Source of the DNA: an uncultured Collinsella sp. | GTDB lineage: Bacteria > Actinomycetota > Coriobacteriia > Coriobacteriales > Coriobacteriaceae | Reading direction: 5' to 3' | DNA: 20,383 bases | NCBI GenBank assembly: GCA_902497025.1 | Contig: CABVDJ010000035.1 | Location: forward strand, 1-20,383 | Shown: positions 1-6,428 of the stretch, piece after piece | How the letters are laid out: every line of letters starts with the position of its first letter | Position numbering within the stretch: the first letter of the stretch is position 1 | Notes under the pieces: model-generated | Databases searched by the model: none | Told to the model about the DNA's origin: nothing | What the model saw: only the letters and a program-made list of their open reading frames with translations | Translations under genes and position numbers: made by a program

Positions 1-118
1 CTCGACGCTGCGCGGGCCGCATTTGGACAATCTGACGTTCAACTTCAAGGGCGCGACCAGAAGGTCAGCGCCCTTTCGTTTCACGTCACCTTGTCTCAAA
101 TGCGACCCGCTCGCTGTC
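1..118. repeat. Copy 1 of a 118-bp foldback repeat
   Basis: This segment matches 15643-15760 in direct orientation with one difference (T at 79, C at 15721). It folds on itself. An inner hairpin pairs AAGGGCGC plus GACC with GGTC, a bulged A and GCGCCCTT around an AGAA loop. An outer imperfect stem pairs GCGGGCCGCATTTG and GACAA with TTGTC and CAAATGCGACCCGC. The element may extend left of the window. It probably works as an intergenic terminator-like or mobile palindromic element; that role is inferred. Confidence 0.85.
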
Positions 119-528
119 CGTCCTCTACCTGCGGTGTTGCCTTGCTCCGGATGCGGTATGCTCAACCTGCGGCGCCTTAGATGTAGTCATTGGGGACGTT
201 CTTAAATGACTAGGTTGGGTACATTGCTTTGAGATGTTATTTAATCGGCTTTGATGGCCATTAAGCCGGCTACCTGCTCAAAGAAATTAGCGGCATTCAT
301 CTGCTATCGAAAATAATGCTCAAAAAATCGTCCAAGAAGTCGCGTGTCATTTTTTGATGCGTCGCACGTCAAGTGATTTGGCAAGTTCTTGGTTAGATAT
401 TGGTCAGTTTTGGGTCAACCTTGCCAAAAGCTTGACGAATGCAGATTTTGACGTCGACGAATGAGCACTTCAGGCAGGTTCCAAGCAAAAATCTGGGCTG
501 ATTCTCGATAATCGCCTTCAATCGTCCC
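119..528. repeat. Gene-free region of degenerate palindromes
   Basis: No credible coding sequence is seen here. It holds a GGGGACGTTC box (191-200) followed by TTGGGTACATT (215-225), matching a similar pair after repeat copy 2. It also holds a small hairpin with arms CGGCTT (246-251) and AAGCCG (263-268). A larger inverted repeat pairs GTCAAG and TTTGGCAAG (368-373, 377-385) with CTTGCCAAA and CTTGAC (420-428, 431-436). Distant inverted ends TATCGAAAAT (305-314) and ATTCTCGATA (501-510) match at 9 of 10 positions. The segment is more AT-rich than its surroundings and looks like one or more decayed or non-autonomous repeats. Confidence 0.55.
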
Positions 529-555
529 TTGCCAAGCGCTGGCCTCGCGTACAAT
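529..555 (+). promoter_or_regulatory. Probable prmC promoter
   Basis: TTGCCA (529-534) and TACAAT (550-555) are separated by 15 bases, giving a good -10 box and a fair -35 box with a slightly short spacer. Transcription would begin near 562, about 40 bases before the prmC start. The site also shows why a TTG start at 529 for the longer prmC frame is unlikely: it lies in the -35 box. Confidence 0.5.
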
Positions 556-603
556 CTGCTCCGACATTCGCGCGCCGTCCGGCGCTTAAGAGGGGAGGGC
601 CCC

Positions 604-1854
604 ATGGCAAACGAGATTTGGACCATCAAGCGTTGTCTCGAGTGGACCAAGGAGTACCTGGCCGAGCGCGGCGAGGAGCACCCCCGTCTTTCTGCCGAGT
701 GGCTGCTCTGCGCTGCCACGGGTTTGGCACGCATCGACTTATATATGCGCATGGACGAGACGCTTAACGCGGCTCAGCTCGAGACCATGCACGCGGCCGT
801 TGTTCGTCGCGCTAAAGGTGAACCGCTGCAGTACATCACCGGCAGCACGCAGTTTCGCATGATCGACGTCGCGTGCGCCCCCGGCGTGCTCATTCCGCGC
901 CCCGAGACCGAGATGCTCGTCGAGGAAGTCCTCAATTATCTGGATGCCGAGGTGCTGAGCCCCGAGGCTGCTGCCCGTCAGCGCGTGGAGCTGCCTTGGA
1001 ACGATGAGGTCGAGGAGGCACGCAAGGCCGAGGCCGCGCTGGCAGACGAACGCGCAGCCGCCGAGCGCCGTGCCGCTAACCTGACGGCTGCCGATGAGGC
1101 GGCGCTAGGCGGCGACGTATTGGGCAGCCGCGCCTATGCCGAGGAGCTGGCCGACCGCGAGGCCGAGGAAGCCGCCGCGCAGGCAGCAGAAGCCGAAGCC
1201 GCGGAAGCCGCCGAGCCCGAGCTCGACGAATACGGCATCGCCATCGAGGGTGCCGGCCAGGAGACGGCTTCAGCTCAGGATGCCGCTGCGCCTGCCCCAG
1301 CCGAGCCCCGTATCGCCCGCGTTCTCGAGGTCGGCTGCGGCACGGGTTGCATCTCGCTCTCCCTTGCCTGGGAGCGCCGCGGCCACGTTACCTGCACCGC
1401 CACCGATATCGAGCCGCGCGCCATCGATCTGGCCACCAAAAACCGCGACGCGCTCGGCCTCACGGCAGATGAGGTTGCCTTTAGTCTCACCAACCTGGTG
1501 AGCTCCATTCCCCGCGAAGAGTGGGGCACCTTCGACGTGCTCGTTTCCAACCCGCCCTACATCCCGACCGGCGTCATGCGCTCGCTGCCGCATGAGGTCA
1601 AGGACTTTGAGCCCGATCTGGCGCTCGAGGGCGGTGCCGACGGTCTCGATATCTTCCGCCGCCTGCTCAACGCGGCGCCCTACATGCTGCGTGCCGGCGG
1701 CCTGTTTGCCTGCGAGCTCTACGAGGGCGCGCTCGACGCCGCGGCCGAGCTCTGTCGTCAAGCAGGCCTTTCGGACGTGCGTATCGTCCACGACCTCACC
1801 GATCGTCCCCGCATCGTTCGAGCCATCGTCACCGAGCCCAAACAGCGTATTTAA
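604..1854 (+). CDS. prmC: PrmC, release factor glutamine N5-methyltransferase, with a large internal insertion
   Basis: The product is predicted to methylate the GGQ glutamine of translation release factors using S-adenosylmethionine. The ATG at 604 follows a strong ribosome site (AGGGGAGG, 591-598) and gives 416 residues. The N-terminal helical domain (about 1-90) ends in the family signature GVLIPRPETE (94-103). The methyltransferase domain begins at RVLEVGCGTGC (239-249), the SAM-binding loop, and carries the NPPY substrate motif at 316-319. Between them, roughly residues 115-235 form an Ala/Glu-rich, charged, low-complexity stretch, where ordinary family members (about 280 residues) have only a short linker. 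The frame stays open and catalytic motifs are intact, so it is probably functional. In related bacteria prmC often sits beside a tsaC/ywlC gene, as here apart from the inserted toxin-antitoxin pair. Confidence 0.93.
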   Translation: MANEIWTIKRCLEWTKEYLAERGEEHPRLSAEWLLCAATGLARIDLYMRMDETLNAAQLETMHAAVVRRAKGEPLQYITGSTQFRMIDVACAPGVLIPRPETEMLVEEVLNYLDAEVLSPEAAARQRVELPWNDEVEEARKAEAALADERAAAERRAANLTAADEAALGGDVLGSRAYAEELADREAEEAAAQAAEAEAAEAAEPELDEYGIAIEGAGQETASAQDAAAPAPAEPRIARVLEVGCGTGCISLSLAWERRGHVTCTATDIEPRAIDLATKNRDALGLTADEVAFSLTNLVSSIPREEWGTFDVLVSNPPYIPTGVMRSLPHEVKDFEPDLALEGGADGLDIFRRLLNAAPYMLRAGGLFACELYEGALDAAAELCRQAGLSDVRIVHDLTDRPRIVRAIVTEPKQRI

Positions 1855-1887
1855 GCTGAATAAATAGACATTTGCGCAAGTTTGTCC

Positions 1888-1928
1888 TTGCAATATACCG
1901 TAAAACTTCTACTATAGAAGGAGAAAGG
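1888..1928 (+). promoter_or_regulatory. Toxin-antitoxin promoter with overlapping palindromic operator
   Basis: TTGCAA (1888-1893), a 16-base spacer and TACTAT (1910-1915) make a promoter. A perfect palindrome, CTTCTA-CTA-TAGAAG (1906-1920), covers the -10 box. It suits an autoregulatory operator for the helix-turn-helix antitoxin encoded downstream. The ribosome site AAGGAG (1918-1923) overlaps its right arm, six bases before the toxin ATG. Binding by the antitoxin is inferred. Confidence 0.6.
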
Positions 1929-1929
1929 T

Positions 1930-2325
1930 ATGTCAAATCAGCTGCATCGGTACCGTATCGTGCTTGATTACATTGAACCTTGGCTTGATGAGCAGGATGA
2001 AGCTACGCTGAAGCAGATTTATGCAGACCTTTTGGTGCTCGAGAAGGAAGGTCCCAGCCTTGGTCGTCCGCTGGTTGACCGCGTAAAGGGCTCGAAGCTT
2101 CATCATTTAAAGGAGCTGAGAGTGACGTCGTGTGGTGGGCAGGTGATTCGCATCCTCTTCGCCTTTGACCCCAAGCGCCAGGCGGTATTGCTATTGGCGG
2201 GTGATAAGTCGCGAGCGGGATCGTCAAGGGCAAAATGGAACGGTTGGTATGCGATCAACATTCCAAGGGCCGAGCAAATATACCGTCGCCACGTAAGGAG
2301 GCTCGATCGAGATGGAACTGCATGA
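1930..2325 (+). CDS. RelE/HigB-like type II toxin (Gp49-like family)
   Basis: This 131-residue protein resembles the Gp49/HigB branch of the RelE-ParE toxins, which are typically ribosome-dependent mRNA interferases. The evidence is the segment KLHHLKELRV (56-65), then a beta-strand core IRILFAFD (73-80) and VLLLAGDKS (86-94), and a C-terminal region with WNGWY (103-107) and IPRAEQIY (111-118). This pattern is common in actinobacterial toxins of this type. The gene lies first in the pair, overlaps the antitoxin gene by 14 bases, and has its own promoter and palindrome. It interrupts the prmC-tsaC neighbourhood, which suggests acquisition by transfer. Toxicity is not demonstrable from sequence. 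Confidence 0.85.
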   Translation: MSNQLHRYRIVLDYIEPWLDEQDEATLKQIYADLLVLEKEGPSLGRPLVDRVKGSKLHHLKELRVTSCGGQVIRILFAFDPKRQAVLLLAGDKSRAGSSRAKWNGWYAINIPRAEQIYRRHVRRLDRDGTA

Positions 2326-2614
2326 GTATATGGAATCTCGCGGGATAACACGCGACTCCATTACCGCCGAGCAGGAGAGGACTCGCGATCGTATCGAAGC
2401 CTATAAGCTTGCTCAGATTCGCAGGTTAAAAGATCTAACACAGGCGTCGGTCGCCCAGTCGATGGGCGTTTCTCAAAAACGTGTATCCGAGCTCGAGCGT
2501 GGGGAGTTGGGTTCGATGAGGCTCGACACGCTGAGCAGGTACGCAGAGAGCCTCGGCGGAAAACTGGTTGCAAGCATCGAGTTTCCCGATCGTACCGTTA
2601 CGCTTGCGCGCTAA
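2312..2614 (+). CDS. XRE-family helix-turn-helix antitoxin
   Basis: A 100-residue DNA-binding protein and likely cognate antitoxin. The XRE-type helix-turn-helix spans about residues 34-66, with QASVAQSMGVSQKRVSELER as the core (44-63). The N-terminal 30 residues are charged and helical, and a short tail (84-100) follows. The ATG at 2312 lies inside the toxin gene and has the site AAGGAGG (2295-2301) ten bases upstream, so the two proteins are probably translationally coupled. The protein is expected to neutralise the toxin by binding it and to repress the shared promoter through the palindrome at 1906-1920. Gene order is toxin then antitoxin, as in HigBA-type modules. Confidence 0.87.
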   Translation: MELHEYMESRGITRDSITAEQERTRDRIEAYKLAQIRRLKDLTQASVAQSMGVSQKRVSELERGELGSMRLDTLSRYAESLGGKLVASIEFPDRTVTLAR

Positions 2615-2762
2615 AAATCTTCAATTAACCCCCTCACTTTCACCGACTACTAGAGCCGCTCACCAAACCAACATGCGCTCTGGGCAAATAGGTTGAATGT
2701 TTCGTGCGAGAATGCCCCACAGTAAACAAACTTGCACCGGAGCGTAAGGGGCTGGCATACAC

Positions 2763-3506
2763 ATGCAGACGGTCTATCGGGTATACGAGGGAACGCGCGA
2801 GCCGCATCGGCTTGCCGTCGAGCGCACGGCCGAGGTGCTCGGCCGCGGCGGCCTGGCCTTGATTCCGACCGAGACCGTCTACGGTGTTGCCGTGGCAGTC
2901 AACGCCTTCTCGGACGCCGTGCCCCAAGATACAAGCGAATTCCCATCGTGGCCGCGCGATCCGCAGGCTGCCGTCAATGGCGCCGCAGTTCCTGCGCTCG
3001 GCACCGGCTATCGCCGTATCTTCACTCTCAAGCAACGTGAGCTCACGCAAACCGTCGCTTGGCTGGTCGATGGCGTCGAAGCACTCGACCGCTATGGCGT
3101 GGATATCCCGGAAGATGCCCGCGTACTCGCGCGACGATGCTGGCCGGGAGCCCTGACTATCGTGGTCAAGGCAGCCCCCTGCGTGCCGACCTTTATGCGC
3201 GCTGCCGACGACACCGTGGCCCTGCGCGCTTCGGCCTCTCCCGTGGTCCAAGCGCTCATCCGCGCCTGCGGCAGTCCCCTTGCCTGCACGAGCGCCAACA
3301 CACACGGCGCGCCCTCGCCGGCAAGCTTTGCCGCCGTCGAAGGTCGCATCCTGGAGGGGGTCGATGTTGCCGTCGACGCCGGCGAGACCCCGTGTCGCGA
3401 CGCCTCGACCATCGTGTCGTTCCAGCACGGCGGGCTCCAGATCCTGCGCCAAGGCGCACTTCCCGCATCAGAGATCGAACGGGTCCTGTCCGACCCGATG
3501 CAATAG
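2763..3506 (+). CDS. tsaC: L-threonylcarbamoyl-AMP synthase (TsaC/Sua5/YwlC family)
   Basis: This 247-residue enzyme is predicted to make threonylcarbamoyl-AMP from threonine, bicarbonate and ATP for the t6A37 modification of ANN-decoding tRNAs. Family marks are PTETVYGVAV (35-44), the Lys/Arg pair in TLKQRE (K90, R92), CWPGALTIVVK (126-136) and SPLACTSANTHG (171-182). It is longer than the 190-residue E. coli TsaC and lacks the C-terminal Sua5 domain. The extra length is mainly a 30-odd residue insertion (about 50-83) between the PTETVYG strand and the KxR segment, and the usual KxRP reads KQRE. The ATG follows AAGGGG. It sits 13 bases upstream of glpK. The tsaB, tsaD and tsaE partners are not in this window. 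Confidence 0.88.
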   Translation: MQTVYRVYEGTREPHRLAVERTAEVLGRGGLALIPTETVYGVAVAVNAFSDAVPQDTSEFPSWPRDPQAAVNGAAVPALGTGYRRIFTLKQRELTQTVAWLVDGVEALDRYGVDIPEDARVLARRCWPGALTIVVKAAPCVPTFMRAADDTVALRASASPVVQALIRACGSPLACTSANTHGAPSPASFAAVEGRILEGVDVAVDAGETPCRDASTIVSFQHGGLQILRQGALPASEIERVLSDPMQ

Positions 3507-3519
3507 AAAGGTGTAAGCG

Positions 3520-5061
3520 ATGTCGTTGAATCTGGGCAGCCTGGGCATGGAAGATGCCTCGTTCAACTTTGGCGGTTCCTACATCATGGCGCTCGACTGC
3601 GGCACCACTTCGGTACTTGCGACCATCGTCGACGAGTACGGATGCATCGTCGCGCAGGCACGCCGCAGCGTCAAAACCAGCTTCCCGCGTCCCGGCTGGG
3701 TGGAGCAAGACCCCATGACGGTCCTTGCCAGCCAGATTGCCGTCATGATGGAAGTCCAGTTTAAGAGCGGTATCCACTCCGATCGCATTGCCGCCATCGG
3801 CATCTCCAACCAGCGCGAGACCACGGTGGTCTGGGACCGCGTGAGCGGCCAGCCCATCTATAACGCCATCGTATGGCAGTGCCGTCGTACCGCGCCGGCG
3901 ATTGACGCGTTGGTTGAACAGGGTTGCGAGGAGCTGGTGCGCTCCCGCACGGGACTCACGCTCGATCCGTATTTCTCGGCTTCCAAGGTGCAGTGGATCC
4001 TCGACAACGTCGACGGTGCGCGTGAGAGCGCGGCGGCGGGCGACCTCATGTTCGGCACCATCGACACCTGGCTCATCTACAACCTCACCGGCGGCCAGGT
4101 CTTTGCCACCGACTACACCAATGCCAGCCGCACGGCACTCTTTAATATCCATACGCTCGATTGGGACGACGACCTGCTGGCACTCTTTGACGTTCCACGT
4201 TCCATGATGCCCGAGGTTCGCTGGAGCTCGGGCGACTATGGCCGCGTCGCGAGCGACATCATGACCAACATGCCGCCCATCATGGGCGTGGCGGGTGACC
4301 AACAGGCGTCGCTGTTCGGCCACTGCTGTTTCCGTCCCGGCCAGACCAAAAACACCTATGGCACGGGTTGCTTTATGCTCATGAACACCGGCGACGAGAT
4401 CGTCGAATCCAAGAACGGTCTGGTCTCCACCATCGGTATCGCTGCGAACGGGAAGATCAGCTATGCACTCGAGGGCTCCATCTTTGCTGCCGGTTCCACC
4501 ATGAACTGGCTTCGCAACAACATGGGCATCATCTCGAGCGTGAGCGAGTCGGCACAACTCGCCGCTTCGATTAGCGACAACGAGGGCTGCTACTTCGTTC
4601 CCGCCTTTGCGGGTCTGGGCGCTCCCTGGTGGGACCCGCATGCCCGCGGTATCGTGTGCGGTCTGACCGGCGCCTCGAGCCGTGCGACCATCGTACGTGC
4701 CGCCTGCGAATCCATGGCATATCAGAGTTACGACGTGCTGCGCGCCATGGAGCAGGACGTGGGGCTTTCGATTGAGCGCCTGTCCGTCGATGGCGGCGCC
4801 TCACGCAACGAGTTCATCATGCAATTCCAGGCCGATCTGCTGGATATCCCCGTGCTGCAATGCGAGACGGTGGAGACCACGGCAATCGGTGCCGCGTACT
4901 TGGCGGGCCTTGCCGTCGGCTATTGGGAGGACCTGGAGGAGCTGGAGCAAAACGCTCAGATCGTTAAGACCTTCCTTCCCCATATGTCCGCCGAGCGCCG
5001 TGAGAGCAATCTCGCTGGTTGGCGTGATGCAGTCAAGCGCTCGCTCAGTACCGCACAGTAG
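3520..5061 (+). CDS. glpK: Glycerol kinase
   Basis: This cytoplasmic FGGY-family kinase converts glycerol and ATP to glycerol-3-phosphate. The 513 residues align over their whole length with E. coli GlpK as I remember it. Markers are the phosphate-binding loop DCGTTS (26-31), glycerol ligands R99 and E100 in NQRET, W119 in VWQCRRT, Y151 in DPYFS, and the catalytic D260 in GDQQASLFG. The nucleotide-side motif is DGGAS near the C-terminal third. The start at 3520 has AAAGG upstream; about 20 residues precede the core, so an ATG at 3547 is possible. The usual DQGTTS reads DCGTTS. No histidine occurs between residues 241 and 254, where some Firmicutes enzymes carry the HPr-phosphorylated His. No glycerol facilitator or glpD neighbour is visible. 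Confidence 0.95.
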   Translation: MSLNLGSLGMEDASFNFGGSYIMALDCGTTSVLATIVDEYGCIVAQARRSVKTSFPRPGWVEQDPMTVLASQIAVMMEVQFKSGIHSDRIAAIGISNQRETTVVWDRVSGQPIYNAIVWQCRRTAPAIDALVEQGCEELVRSRTGLTLDPYFSASKVQWILDNVDGARESAAAGDLMFGTIDTWLIYNLTGGQVFATDYTNASRTALFNIHTLDWDDDLLALFDVPRSMMPEVRWSSGDYGRVASDIMTNMPPIMGVAGDQQASLFGHCCFRPGQTKNTYGTGCFMLMNTGDEIVESKNGLVSTIGIAANGKISYALEGSIFAAGSTMNWLRNNMGIISSVSESAQLAASISDNEGCYFVPAFAGLGAPWWDPHARGIVCGLTGASSRATIVRAACESMAYQSYDVLRAMEQDVGLSIERLSVDGGASRNEFIMQFQADLLDIPVLQCETVETTAIGAAYLAGLAVGYWEDLEELEQNAQIVKTFLPHMSAERRESNLAGWRDAVKRSLSTAQ

Positions 5062-5133
5062 GGCTGCGATGGGCTGCTCGATACAACAAACCGCTAAACT
5101 TATGCATGGCGTGCGGCGGCAACATTGCTGCGC

Positions 5134-5154
5134 GCCTTGTCAGCAAGGCCGTTT
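5134..5154 (+). terminator. Weak hairpin between glpK and upp
   Basis: GCCTTG and CAAGGC (5134-5139, 5144-5149) form a 6-bp stem with a TCAG loop, followed by CGTTTT. It could be a weak terminator after glpK or a leader hairpin for upp. The stem is short, so this is tentative. Confidence 0.3.
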
Positions 5155-5184
5155 TGCGGCTGCAACGAAAGGGGCAATCAACCC

Positions 5185-5832
5185 ATGACCGTCACCTACG
5201 ATGCGTCCCGTGTGACGCTTGTCGATCATCCGCTCGTCCAGCACAAGCTGTCGATCCTGCGCGACAAAAACACCGGCACCAACCAGTTCCGTCAGCTCGT
5301 GCGCGAACTCGCGCTTTTTGACGGCTACGAGGCCATGCGCGACCTGCCTATGGAAGACGTCGAGGTCGAGACCCCCATCACTACCGCCACGTTCAAACAG
5401 CTTGCCGGCAAGAAACTCGCCATCGTGCCCATCCTGCGTGCGGGCCTTGGCATGGTCGACGGTATCCTCGACCTGGTGCCCTCCGCTCGCGTGGGCCACA
5501 TCGGCATGGAGCGCGACGAGGTCACCCACGAGCCGCACGAGTATTACTGCAAGATGCCCAAGGATATCGACCAGCGCATCTGCCTGGTCGTCGACCCCAT
5601 GCTCGCCACGGGCGGTTCGGCCGAGATGGCCATCAGCTACCTGCGCGAGCGCGGTGTCAAGGATATCCGCATGCTGTGCATCGTCGCCGCGCCCGAGGGC
5701 CTCAAGTCACTGACCGAAAAGGACCCCGACGTACATATTTATACGTGCGCCATCGACGACCATCTCAACGAGGCCGCCTACATCGTTCCCGGCCTCGGCG
5801 ACGCCGGCGACCGCATCTTCGGCACGCTCTAG
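5185..5832 (+). CDS. upp: Uracil phosphoribosyltransferase
   Basis: The product salvages uracil, joining it to PRPP to give UMP. The protein is 215 residues from the ATG at 5185, close to the usual 208-210. The start is chosen from GAAAGGGG (5167-5174) ten bases upstream and from the family-like N-terminus; a longer in-frame opening to 5125 lacks such support. Family marks are ILRAGLGMVDG (83-93), the PRPP-binding loop DPMLATGGSA (137-146) and the uracil-pocket C-terminus YIVPGLGDAGDRIFGT (199-214). It is followed by a strong GC hairpin. No uracil permease or pyrR gene is beside it, so its control is not evident. Confidence 0.95.
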   Translation: MTVTYDASRVTLVDHPLVQHKLSILRDKNTGTNQFRQLVRELALFDGYEAMRDLPMEDVEVETPITTATFKQLAGKKLAIVPILRAGLGMVDGILDLVPSARVGHIGMERDEVTHEPHEYYCKMPKDIDQRICLVVDPMLATGGSAEMAISYLRERGVKDIRMLCIVAAPEGLKSLTEKDPDVHIYTCAIDDHLNEAAYIVPGLGDAGDRIFGTL

Positions 5833-5874
5833 TCGCTGGGCTAAGACGGCCGCGGCTGCAAATACGAAGAAACG

Positions 5875-5909
5875 GTGCGCGCGGTCGAACAAAAGGCGAC
5901 CGCGCGCAC
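5875..5909 (+). terminator. GC-rich hairpin after upp
   Basis: A perfect 12-bp stem, GTGCGCGCGGTC (5875-5886) with GACCGCGCGCAC (5898-5909), encloses an 11-base loop 42 bases past the upp stop. It lacks a T-run (TCCTGTTAAC follows), so it resembles the T-poor terminators often proposed in actinobacteria rather than the textbook form. It separates upp from the ATP synthase promoter. Confidence 0.6.
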
Positions 5910-6024
5910 TCCTGTTAACGGACGTTTTGCCCTGCAGGGTTCGAGAAAAACGTATTACCGTACCTGCGGCATAAAGAAGGTCTTAAGAAAACGAACAGGT
6001 GCGTATTAACCGATGCTTTTTCGG

Positions 6025-6052
6025 TTGTACTTTAGCGATTGGCTCGTACAAT
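6025..6052 (+). promoter_or_regulatory. ATP synthase operon promoter
   Basis: TTGTAC (6025-6030) and TACAAT (6047-6052) are separated by 16 bases, giving a good sigma-70-type promoter. Transcription would start near 6059, leaving a leader of about 50 bases before the first gene. A small inverted repeat (ACCGA / TCGGT, 6009-6025) lies just upstream. In the 281-base gene-free stretch 5833-6113 I see otherwise only the upp hairpin. Confidence 0.65.
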
Positions 6053-6113
6053 AGTCACCAATGTTTGGCGGGAACTGTCCTGTGAGGCGATAAAAAGGAA
6101 AGTGAGGACGCCA

Positions 6114-6425
6114 GTGTTTCAGATAGCCGATCTGCTCGCTATCGTTGCAGGTGCCATCGCGGGCGCGATTGCCTTCCTTCCCTTTGTCTTTACGCTCAAG
6201 CCGGTTCTTGACGATAAGCAGAATGCGGACATGCTCAAGGGTATGGTGAGTCTCGCGGTCTCGGCAATCGCGTTGCTTGTCTTTACCTTGGTTGTGTTTG
6301 TGTTGTTCGGAGAGGCATTTCGCATGTTCCTCCTGGGCGAGGCGATCGGCTTCGTGGCCTTTATGGCCGCCTGCGCGGTTCGCGTCGCCAAGGCGCTGCG
6401 AGATCCTCATGAGGTCGAAAGGTAA
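6114..6425 (+). CDS. Small AtpI-like membrane protein
   Basis: A 103-residue hydrophobic protein with three likely membrane spans (about 5-27, 42-66 and 70-92) and a basic C-terminus (RVAKALRDPHEVER). I do not recognise it by sequence. Its place as first gene of the ATP synthase operon, directly before atpB, is the usual position of atpI, whose product is thought to help assemble the c-ring or transport Mg2+. The GTG at 6114 is preferred because GTGAGGA (6102-6108) sits five bases upstream; a GTG at 6102 is an alternative. An upstream in-frame TTG at 6039 is rejected because it lies inside the promoter. The stop is three bases before atpB. Confidence 0.65.
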   Translation: MFQIADLLAIVAGAIAGAIAFLPFVFTLKPVLDDKQNADMLKGMVSLAVSAIALLVFTLVVFVLFGEAFRMFLLGEAIGFVAFMAACAVRVAKALRDPHEVER

Positions 6426-6428
6426 GTC

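Noticed and set aside
23..205. Short open frame in repeat copy 1; a frame with the same first 32 residues appears at 15665 in copy 2
   Set aside because: The shared residues exist because the 118-bp palindrome is duplicated. The frames diverge outside it, have no ribosome site and lie on hairpin arms, so they are not genes.
529..603. Longer prmC starting at TTG 529
   Set aside because: The TTG lies in the -35 box of the probable promoter and has no ribosome site. ATG 604 has a strong one and matches the family N-terminus.
3256..4641. Long minus-strand open frame opposite tsaC and glpK
   Set aside because: It is antisense to two well-recognised genes, has no family features and shows composition typical of a GC-rich shadow frame.
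5062..5184. Pyrimidine riboswitch or PyrR-binding leader before upp
   Set aside because: Only a 6-bp hairpin is visible, with no PyrR-binding consensus that I can identify.
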